Part shown: piece after piece, positions 1 through 6,293 of the stretch
Layout of the letters: each line of letters starts with the position of its first letter
Position numbering within the stretch: position 1 is the stretch's first letter
Source of the DNA: Candidatus Sigynarchaeota archaeon
GTDB taxonomy: Archaea; Asgardarchaeota; Jordarchaeia; Jordarchaeales; Jordarchaeaceae
Direction of reading: 5' to 3'
Assembly: GCA_030587505.1 (NCBI GenBank)
Contig: JAUQYY010000263.1
Location: forward strand, 1 to 18,768
Length of the DNA: 18,768 nt
Translations under genes and position numbers: made by a program
Notes under the pieces: model-generated
What the model saw: the letters and a program-made list of their open reading frames with translations, nothing else
Told to the model about the DNA's origin: nothing
Databases searched by the model: none

Positions 1-137
1 TGCCTTGTTGCATAATTTTATTTTTTACAGTTTTTCTTCTGATTTTCTAAAAATTTTCATCTTAACACCGTAAAATTTTCGAAAAACCATTAGAGTATAT
101 AAAAGAAATTAAAAAACAAAGATTGTGCAACAAGGCA
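1..137. repeat. AT-rich segment bounded by a 12-bp perfect inverted repeat (possible MITE-like element)
   Basis: Bases 1-12 (TGCCTTGTTGCA) and 126-137 (TGCAACAAGGCA) are exact reverse complements and bound about 113 bases of AT-rich sequence with no open reading frame. The layout resembles a short non-autonomous inverted-repeat element. The left arm begins exactly at the window edge, so the repeat may be longer and target-site duplications cannot be judged. Inside it, AAAATTTTC occurs twice (around 50-58 and 72-80). I saw no second full copy in the window. It could also be a chance hairpin or an operator. Confidence 0.35.
96..104 (+). promoter_or_regulatory. TATA-box-like sequence TATATAAAA
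   Basis: TATATAAAA closely matches the archaeal TATA box. Transcription would start about 25 bases downstream, near 125, which falls on the right arm of the inverted repeat at 126-137. That would leave a leader of about 200 bases before the ligase gene at 324. A closer TATA candidate lies at 269-277, so this one may be accidental or may serve an unannotated RNA. Confidence 0.3.
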
Positions 138-268
138 ACCCAACAGTAAGCACCTTATTTCAAAAATTCATATCTTTTGTTTACTCTAAACTCTTTTAAC
201 GTTTCAAAATTTAGATAACATTAAAAAATATTTCAAGAAACTCTTCACCACATACTCATAGGAGGTAG

Positions 269-277
269 TTTTATAAA
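269..277 (+). promoter_or_regulatory. Candidate TATA box for the lipoate-ligase-like gene
   Basis: TTTTATAAA lies about 50 bases ahead of the GTG start at 324. With the usual archaeal spacing, transcription would begin near 300 and give a leader of about 24 bases that includes the Shine-Dalgarno site at 310-316. The other bases of 138-323 are AT-rich and show no other gene. Confidence 0.4.
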
Positions 278-323
278 CCCAAGTGTTGAAACTCATATCT
301 ATAATTAGAAGGAGGTTAGATGG

Positions 324-1472
324 GTGACTGAGAAGTGGAGAATGGTAACCACAACCACCGACATTGCCGACTGGTATGGCGGATACATTCCAGCTTGGCT
401 GAGAGGCGTTGCTGAGGGTAAAATCCCCGATTCTGTGGGTTTCTTCTTCATTGATAGACCCGCGGTTTTCTTGCAGCGTTACTGTGATGTTTTGAGGGAT
501 ATAAACTACGAAGCATGCGTGGAGAACAACGTGAAAATAACGAGGGGCATAACGGCTGGCGGAGGGGTAATCTACGGTGAACAGGGCACGGAGCCGTGGC
601 TCCTTCTAGCCTGGAACAAGGATAACCACCCAGAGATACCGACATCGCCAGACCTGATTCTAATGAAGATACTTGGGGCTGGTGCGGACATCATCAGTGA
701 AAAGTACAAAATCCCCATGAGGTACAGGCCTCTGAACGACATGGAGCTCTGGGACCCTGAGCGCAAGGTATGGAGAAAAATGATGGGAACCGGAACCTCT
801 GGGCTCTTCAACGCCGTAGGCTTCGCTTGGTTTCCTCAGGCTACCAAGCCCAGCGACCTCATGACCAAGTGTTTGGTTTCACCGGCGGAGAAATTCGCGG
901 ATAAGATTCTTAAGGATGTGACAACGAGAACCTGGAACTTCGAGGAGGCGGGTGTCTACCCGAAGGGGCTGAACGAAATCGACAGGATAAGAAAGGACTG
1001 GATTGACATATCTCTGAAAGCGATAAAGAAGGCCTTCAACATTGAGGTGGAAGAGGGAGAGTGGACGGACACAGAACTCAAGTACGTTGAGGAGTTCAAG
1101 AAACAGTTCCACTCAGAGGAGTGGATCTTTGCCAGGTCGGCTGAGAAGAAGTTCGAGGAGATACCTCCAGGAACAAATCTCGGCAGAGCCTTCCTCAAGA
1201 TTCCCGGCGGCCCCCTAATCAGAGCGTACGTCTTGAGGGAGGACGACACCATAAGGGATATGATGTTCACCGGCACGATGCACATGAACCCCGCCGACGG
1301 GCTGGAAAAGCTTGAACAAGAGCTTATAGGCGTGAAAATAGATGATAACACAATCAAAGCCAAAGTGTCGGAATGGTTCAGTAAAGGAATGGAAATAGGT
1401 ATGCTCGAGCAGTCCCAGGTGGTGGACATCATTCTGGAGGCTTGCAAACAAAGCTACAAAGAATCGGAGTAA
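324..1472 (+). CDS. Lipoate-protein ligase A-like protein (biotin/lipoate ligase superfamily)
   Basis: This 382-residue protein is predicted to attach lipoate or a related cofactor to a carrier-protein lysine. The N-terminal catalytic domain carries the glycine-rich lipoate/biotin pocket (ITRGITAGGGVIY, residues 72-84), the ND pair (138-139) and a candidate catalytic lysine in RKMMGTG (K152). Residues about 285-380 resemble the accessory C-terminal domain of lipoate ligases (GxFLKIxGGxLIRA, then FTGTMxMxPADxLEKLEQELIG). The usual RRxSGGG is changed to RGITAGGG, so the true substrate may differ. The GTG start is chosen because AGGAGGT at 310-316 sits 7 bases upstream; an ATG at 320 hits a stop after three codons. 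A close, broken paralogue lies at 4892. No GcvH or acyltransferase E2 substrate gene is in the window. Confidence 0.78.
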   Translation: MTEKWRMVTTTTDIADWYGGYIPAWLRGVAEGKIPDSVGFFFIDRPAVFLQRYCDVLRDINYEACVENNVKITRGITAGGGVIYGEQGTEPWLLLAWNKDNHPEIPTSPDLILMKILGAGADIISEKYKIPMRYRPLNDMELWDPERKVWRKMMGTGTSGLFNAVGFAWFPQATKPSDLMTKCLVSPAEKFADKILKDVTTRTWNFEEAGVYPKGLNEIDRIRKDWIDISLKAIKKAFNIEVEEGEWTDTELKYVEEFKKQFHSEEWIFARSAEKKFEEIPPGTNLGRAFLKIPGGPLIRAYVLREDDTIRDMMFTGTMHMNPADGLEKLEQELIGVKIDDNTIKAKVSEWFSKGMEIGMLEQSQVVDIILEACKQSYKESE

Positions 1473-1499
1473 CATTGAATAAACGATTCATGTCCTCTC

Positions 1500-1512
1500 T
1501 TCTTTTTTATTT
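1500..1512 (+). terminator. T-rich tract after the ligase gene
   Basis: A pyrimidine-rich run with six consecutive T (1503-1508) lies about 30 bases after the stop codon. Archaeal termination commonly uses such T-tracts without a hairpin. Confidence 0.35.
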
Positions 1513-1540
1513 CTCCGTCTCGAATGACACCAAATGATAG

Positions 1541-1550
1541 TTTTTAAAAA
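1541..1550 (+). promoter_or_regulatory. Candidate TATA box ahead of the SfsA-like gene
   Basis: TTTTTAAAAA is a plausible TATA element with predicted transcription start near 1571. It overlaps the beginning of the longest possible reading frame (ATG 1534). This is one reason to place the real translation start well downstream, at 1675-1723. Confidence 0.3.
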
Positions 1551-1704
1551 TCCTTCTCATCTCTTTCTCAGAACATCACCCGCTTCATCCACAAAACATT
1601 TAGGGAAAAAGAGCATTAAACAGACAGGTTCGCCAGGCTCTCTCTCAAAAAAGAAAAGTAATGCTTTCACAATTATGTTACGTCACCAGATTGAAGTGTC
1701 TGTA

Positions 1705-2421
1705 ATGAGAATAGTTGATAGAATGGTTGACGGAACCTTTCTTGAAAGGGTTAACAAGTTTTTGACCGTAGTTGAGGTGAACAAAACCAGAGTGCCCTGT
1801 TTTCTGCCCGACCCTGGTAGGTTGGACGACCTTCTTTACCCCGGTGTAAGGGTTATTCTTGCAGAAAGGCCGAGAAAAGGCAGGAAAACACGCTTCGACC
1901 TTATTGCGGTTTACCACGACGATCAGTTGATATCCCTGGATTCAAGAGTGCCTAACAAGCTTGTCTTCGAAGCCCTAAGAAAGGGGGTTTTTGAGGAGTT
2001 CTCGGAGTACTCGACCATTACCCCCGAGTTTAAGTATCATGGGAGCAGAATAGACTTCTTGTTGGAGAATGGGAAAAGAAGCTGCCTGGTCGAAGTGAAA
2101 TCGTGCACCACCGTTATAAACGGCGTAGCCCTATTCCCGAGCGCTCCCACTCTTCGTGGCAGGAGACACCTAGTCGAACTCATGAATGCTCTAGAGGAGG
2201 GTTACAGGAGCTGCGTCCTCTTCGTTGTGCAGAGAACCGACGCCAAGGTTCTACGCCCACACGACCAGATCGACAGGAAATTCGGCGAAACGCTGAGAGA
2301 AGCCTCAGAAAAAGGCGTGGAGGTCTACGCCTACTACTCCGAGTTTAGCGAAAGAGAGATAACCATCAGAGGTAAAATCCCAGTAGACCTATCCACGCCT
2401 CCACGGAAGCCGTCACGGTAA
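1705..2421 (+). CDS. sfsA: SfsA-family DNA/RNA nuclease-like protein
   Basis: This SfsA (sugar fermentation stimulation) family protein has an N-terminal OB-like part and a PD-(D/E)XK-type nuclease-like part. From the 1705 start, DGTFLERVNKF (9-19) matches the family's opening, PDPGRL (35-40) matches its PNTGRM/L motif, and SRIDFLL (114-120) followed by VEVKSC (129-134) supplies the D, E and K of the nuclease site. FPSAPTLRGRRHL (144-156) corresponds to the conserved FPDAxTxRGxKHL. The frame opens at 1534, but its first 47 codons look non-coding, overlap a TATA-like box and would make the protein too long. Starting at 1705 gives 238 residues, the family's usual size. ATG 1675 and 1723 are alternatives; none has a clear ribosome site. 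Its cellular role is poorly established in general. Confidence 0.85.
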   Translation: MRIVDRMVDGTFLERVNKFLTVVEVNKTRVPCFLPDPGRLDDLLYPGVRVILAERPRKGRKTRFDLIAVYHDDQLISLDSRVPNKLVFEALRKGVFEEFSEYSTITPEFKYHGSRIDFLLENGKRSCLVEVKSCTTVINGVALFPSAPTLRGRRHLVELMNALEEGYRSCVLFVVQRTDAKVLRPHDQIDRKFGETLREASEKGVEVYAYYSEFSEREITIRGKIPVDLSTPPRKPSR

Positions 2422-2434
2422 ACTTACACACCGA

Positions 2435-2517
2435 AGAGGCTCCCTGCATCCTCGAGGGCGAGAAACCTCTATCTGTGGGTCACAAAAAGGAAGGTTACCT
2501 ACAGAGAGAACTTTTTT
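2435..2517 (+). terminator. Possible hairpin plus T-run after the SfsA-like gene
   Basis: AGAGG (2435-2439) pairs with CCTCT (2466-2470), and inside it CCCT (2442-2445) pairs with AGGG (2455-2458). Six T follow at 2512-2517. The stems are short, so the T-run is the more credible signal. AT-rich sequence right after it (TAAACTTAA, about 2522-2530) could hold the promoter of the PHP gene cluster. Confidence 0.3.
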
Positions 2518-2582
2518 GAGTGTAAACTTAATTAGTGGGTAGTGCATTCGTTGAGGTGTGAGACAAGTTTCGGTGGAACCGT

Positions 2583-3281
2583 ATGAAATTCGATTTACAC
2601 ATACACACGTGCTGCTCCAAGCACTGGCTCTGGGGAGTCGACGGTTTGAGCACGCCACGAGAAGTAGTGGAAACAGCCATAAGCCGTGGCCTAGACGGAA
2701 TAGCGGTTTCGGACCACAACACCACTAAGGGCGGCCTGATCGCGGCCAAAATAGCGAAGAGGATGAACAAGAATTTTTTGGTTATACCAAGCATAGAGGT
2801 GAAATCCAAAAGCGGTGACGTCTTGGCGATCGGTGTACTTGAGGAGTTAACAGTCAAGAGCAGGTCACTGACAGCCGAGGAAGCCGTAGAAAAAATGAGA
2901 GAGAAAGGCGCAGTTGTGATCGCACCCCACCCCTACGGCAGAGAGGGGTTGGGCTCGCTCGTCGAAAAGCTAAAGTTCGACGCCCTCGAAGGGTTCAACG
3001 CTAGGATTCTCCCAAGGTACAACAGGAAGGCGAAGGAGCTGGCGGCCAGGCTGGGACTGCCCATGGTTGCGAGCAGCGACGCACACATAGCAGACGAGAT
3101 CGCCAACGGGATTACAGCCCTGGACCTCGATGAACTCTCCATAGAAGCCGTGAAAGACGCGATAGTAAGGGGAAAAACGAGAATCCACCAGGAAAGGAGA
3201 ACAAGGAGTATGACCCGTGTCTACTCCAAAAAAATTGGCTTACTGTTCCACGTTTCCAAACGTCCACGGTGCGAAGAATAA
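2583..3281 (+). CDS. Compact PHP-domain metal-dependent phosphoesterase, tandem copy 1
   Basis: This 232-residue protein belongs to the PHP superfamily (TrpH/YciV-like, the group that includes nucleotide phosphatases and RNase AM). Metal-binding positions are all present: FDLHIHT (H6, H8), SDHN (D44, H45), an E in PSIEV (E72), APHPY (H116) and SSDAH (D166, H168). It is shorter than typical TrpH and ends in a basic/hydrophobic tail with a Cys-Glu-Glu terminus. The substrate cannot be deduced. ATG 2583 is preceded by GGTGG at 2572-2576, 6 bases away. It is the first of three tandem paralogues on one strand, and stretches are nearly identical in DNA to copy 2. Confidence 0.88.
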   Translation: MKFDLHIHTCCSKHWLWGVDGLSTPREVVETAISRGLDGIAVSDHNTTKGGLIAAKIAKRMNKNFLVIPSIEVKSKSGDVLAIGVLEELTVKSRSLTAEEAVEKMREKGAVVIAPHPYGREGLGSLVEKLKFDALEGFNARILPRYNRKAKELAARLGLPMVASSDAHIADEIANGITALDLDELSIEAVKDAIVRGKTRIHQERRTRSMTRVYSKKIGLLFHVSKRPRCEE

Positions 3282-3323
3282 CTCTGAACCCCTAGGAACG
3301 GTTTCTACCCGGTGGTGGTTTCA

Positions 3324-4043
3324 TTGAAGAAGTTTGACCTTCACATCCACACCTGCTGCTCCAAGCACGAGAGATGGGGAATAGACGGACTCAACACGCC
3401 AAGGGAAATGGTTAAAGCAGCAATAAGAGTAGGACTTGACGGAATAGCTGTTTCAGACCACGACACCACCAAAGGCGGGCTGATAGCGGCTAAGGCGGCC
3501 AGGAACATTGACAGGGATTTTCTGGTAATTCCAAGCATAGAGATCAAGACCAAGGAGGGAGACGTGCTAGCCTTAGGGGTGATGGAGGAAATCAACATAA
3601 AAAGCAGGTCACTGACAGCCGAGGAAGCCATTGAAAAAATGAGAGAGAAAGGAGCTGTGATAATCGCCCCCCACCCCTACAGTAAGGAGGGCGTCGGAGG
3701 CCAACTGGTTGAGAAGCTCGAATTCGATGCTATAGAGGCGTTCAATTCGAGGATGCTCTCACGCCACAACAGAAAGGCGAAGGAGCTGGCGGCCAGGCTG
3801 GGACTACCCATGGTTGCGAGCAGCGACGCACACATAGCAGACGAGGTGGGAAATGGCATCACAGGAATAGAGATAAACGAACTTACAGTCGACGAGGTGA
3901 AAAGAGCGATACTACAGGGAAAAACGCGGATTCTCAGAGAGAAACGCTCAGAGCACCTGGCAACCGTGCAGTACTTGAAACTGTGCCTGCTTCTAGGAGA
4001 GATAAATCCTCCACCATGCGAAGAGACCGGTAACCAGACCTGA
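3324..4043 (+). CDS. Compact PHP-domain metal-dependent phosphoesterase, tandem copy 2
   Basis: This 239-residue paralogue of the preceding gene keeps the same complete PHP metal site: FDLHIHTCCS, SDHD, PSIEI, APHPY and SSDAH. TTG at 3324 is preferred over the upstream GTG codons at 3312 and 3315. It gives the same N-terminus as its neighbours (MKKFDLHIHT), and the GTG codons lie inside the GGTGGTGG Shine-Dalgarno-like stretch at 3311-3318. The gene starts about 40 bases after copy 1, so co-transcription is likely. The C-terminal tail is again hydrophobic with a conserved Cys-Glu (PPPCEE). The encoded sequence resembles copy 1 more closely than copy 3. Confidence 0.87.
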   Translation: MKKFDLHIHTCCSKHERWGIDGLNTPREMVKAAIRVGLDGIAVSDHDTTKGGLIAAKAARNIDRDFLVIPSIEIKTKEGDVLALGVMEEINIKSRSLTAEEAIEKMREKGAVIIAPHPYSKEGVGGQLVEKLEFDAIEAFNSRMLSRHNRKAKELAARLGLPMVASSDAHIADEVGNGITGIEINELTVDEVKRAILQGKTRILREKRSEHLATVQYLKLCLLLGEINPPPCEETGNQT

Positions 4044-4067
4044 AACACTAAAAACGGTGAAGTATGA

Positions 4068-4799
4068 ATGAGGAAATTCGACTTGCACATCCACACTACC
4101 TGTTCCCAGGATTGGATATGGGGGCCGGATGCGGTAAGCACCCCGAAACAGGTGGTAGAAACAGCAATACGGAAGGGCCTCGACGGCATAGCGGTAACCG
4201 ACCACGAAACGGTTAAGGGAGGGTTAATAGCCTCAAAGATAGCAAGAAGAATAGACAGGGATTTCCTGGTTATCCCAGGAATCGAGGTCAGGTGCAGAGA
4301 CGGCGACCTTCTCGGCCTGGGACTGGAAACCGACCCGAAGCGACGCATGAGTAGGCTCTCCGCGGTGGAGGCCGCCGAGGAACTCCGGGAAATGGGGGCT
4401 CTGGTCGTAGCACCCCACCCCTTCGGCTGGGGAGGCATTGGGGACCGTGTGGAGAGGGCGAAGTTAGACGCCATTGAGGGTTTCAACGCGAGCCAGCTGC
4501 GTTGCATCAACCTCAGAGCCAAGGTAGCCGCTCACAAATTACGTTTGCCCGTTGTGGCGGGCAGCGACGCACACTACCACGTGAACGTAGGGAACGCCGT
4601 AACGGGAATAGAGTGTGAGAGTGACACGGTGGACTCCGTGCTAACAGCCATTAGAAAGGGTAAAACAAGCATCATCGGTGAAAAGCGTACAAATAACAGA
4701 ATGGTGGTGTACCTTCTCAGGATCGGAATGCTCCTTAAAACTATTCTGGGAGAACCGCCAATCTGCGGGGAGATTCGAGAAGCATCGGAACAGGTCTAA
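4068..4799 (+). CDS. Compact PHP-domain metal-dependent phosphoesterase, tandem copy 3
   Basis: This 243-residue PHP protein is the most diverged of the three. Its metal motifs are complete: FDLHIHTTCS, TDHE, PGIEV, APHPF and GSDAH, closest to the general TrpH-like consensus. ATG 4068 has GGTGA at 4056-4060 with 7 bases spacing; an out-of-frame ATG at 4064 is rejected because it breaks the motif. It starts 24 bases after copy 2 and is probably in the same transcript. The tail has a longer hydrophobic stretch (VVYLLRIGMLLKTILGEPP) and a Cys-Gly-Glu near the end, echoing the other copies. The substrate is unknown; its divergence suggests it may not be redundant with copies 1 and 2. Confidence 0.88.
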   Translation: MRKFDLHIHTTCSQDWIWGPDAVSTPKQVVETAIRKGLDGIAVTDHETVKGGLIASKIARRIDRDFLVIPGIEVRCRDGDLLGLGLETDPKRRMSRLSAVEAAEELREMGALVVAPHPFGWGGIGDRVERAKLDAIEGFNASQLRCINLRAKVAAHKLRLPVVAGSDAHYHVNVGNAVTGIECESDTVDSVLTAIRKGKTSIIGEKRTNNRMVVYLLRIGMLLKTILGEPPICGEIREASEQV

Positions 4800-4891
4800 G
4801 ACTTCCCATTGTGTGTAGAGAATAACATAAATTCCAAATCTGTTATAGGTTCAACACTGTTTGGAGACAATTGTTGGAGGTTTAGTAGCAG

Positions 4892-6038
4892 ATGACAGGA
4901 AAATGGAGAATGGTAACCACAACCACCGACGTTGCGGACTGGTATAGCGGTTATATTCCCTCCGCCCTCAGAGCAGTGGCCGAGGGAAAGATCCCCGACA
5001 CCGTTGCGTTCTACTTCCTTGACAGACCCGCAATCTTTCTTCAGAGCTACTGCGATGCCCTGCGAGACATAAACTACGAGGCAGCCGTCGAGAACAACGT
5101 GAAAATCACGAGGGGGAATAGTCGCCGGCGGAGGAGTTATCTACGCGGAGCCTGGATTCGAGCCCTTCGTGGGTCTAGTATGGAACAAGAAGAATCACCC
5201 GGAAATACCGACACAACCAGACCTGGTGCTGATGAAAATACTCGGCACAGGGGCGGACATCATCAGCCAGAAGTACAACATCCCGGTGAGGTACAAGCCC
5301 CTGAACGACATGGGAGATCTGGGACCCGGAGCGTAAAGTGTGGAGAAAATTCATGGGTTGCGGCAACTCGGGACTGTTTGACGCTGTTGGCTTCGCGTGG
5401 TTCCCCAATTGCACAAAGCCGAGCGACCTCATGGCGAAGGTTCTGGTCTCACCAGCGGAGAAATTCGCTGACAAGGTTCTCAAGGACGTGATGGAGAGAG
5501 GCTGGAACCTCGAGGAGGCAGGGGTATACACAAAGGGCTTGGACGAAATTGACAGAATCAGGCGGACTGGATCGAAATAACCTTGGAAACCTTCAAGAAA
5601 GCCTTCGGTGTAGAGGTTGAGGAAGGGGAATGGACCGACATAGAGCTGCAGTACGTCAAAGAGTTCACTAGCATGTTCCACTCCGAGCAGCACATATTCG
5701 CCAGGTCGGCTGAGAAGAAGTTCGAGCAGATTCCACTAGGCACGAGTCTGGGAAGAGCGTTCCTGAAGATATCGGGAGGGCTCCTTATCAGGGCTTACGT
5801 CTTGAGAGAGGGGGACACCATAAAAGACATGATGTTCACGGGAACCATGCAGATGACTCCAGCCGACGCTCTGGAAAAGCTCGAGCAGGAACTCATCGGC
5901 CAGAAGATTGACGAGGGCATCATAAAGAAAAAGGTTCATGAGATGTTCGAAAGCGGCACCCAGATAGGAATGCTCGAGGAACCCCAGCTCGTCGACATTA
6001 TCCTGCAAGCGTGCAAATTCAGCTACGAGGAACAGTAA
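4892..6038 (+). pseudogene. Second lipoate-ligase-like gene, broken by three single-base frameshifts
   Basis: This is a close paralogue of the gene at 324 (both start MT-KWRMVTTTTD). The frame is lost three times. An extra G lies in the five-G run at 5112-5116, just before the glycine-rich motif. A second extra G lies in GGG at 5312-5314, after the LNDM motif. One base, probably G, is missing near 5561-5565 in the DRIR-DW region. Correcting these restores 381 residues with the AGGGVIY pocket, the WRKFMGCG lysine region and the C-terminal domain intact, and no other stop. Divergence from copy 1 follows a coding pattern. GGAGG at 4876-4880 precedes ATG 4892. All three changes are at G-runs, so sequencing or assembly error is as likely as true decay. 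If uncorrected, the first frame gives a 199-residue nonfunctional product. Confidence 0.85.
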
Positions 6039-6136
6039 GGAAACCCAAACCATCATCCCCTCCCTTCTTTGCACCTCTCAAATCCGATTTTTCCCAACAT
6101 GTTGGTATTCTTCAACCGCCCAGACTGTTAGAACAT

Positions 6137-6200
6137 GGTTAGGCACCTCTGAAGGTGACTCACCCAAGGTCTAAGCCCTCAGAGGTTTTTTGCTTTAACC
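6137..6200 (+). terminator. Compound hairpin with six-T run between convergent genes
   Basis: ACCTCTGA (6145-6152) pairs perfectly with TCAGAGGT (6179-6186). Further out, GGTTA (6137-6141) pairs with TAACC (6196-6200). Inside the loop, GGTG and CACC (6154-6164) can form a small second hairpin. Six T (6186-6191) follow the main stem. It lies about 100 bases after the broken ligase gene and before the convergent GH2 gene end, which fits a + strand terminator. The nested stems also allow a small structured RNA. No tRNA T-loop motif is present. The remaining bases of 6039-6293 show nothing else. Confidence 0.4.
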
Positions 6201-6293
6201 TTTCTCACAAAAACTAAACAGTAGAGGGTTGATTAGGTAGCTATCTGTATGAATGACTCGCTGGCACGGAGACCTCCAAACACTTGCAGGGGA

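Noticed and set aside
1534..1704. N-terminal extension of the SfsA-like reading frame
   Set aside because: Composition is unlike protein, it overlaps a TATA-like box, and the family starts near residue 58 of the longest frame.
3677..4522. 281-codon - strand open frame across PHP copies 2 and 3
   Set aside because: It spans the junction of two genes with complete PHP motifs on the + strand and its serine-rich translation shows no domain.
5112..5570. Programmed frameshifting in the second ligase gene
   Set aside because: Three shifts in different directions without slippery heptamers or conserved structure; indels or sequencing error explain them better.
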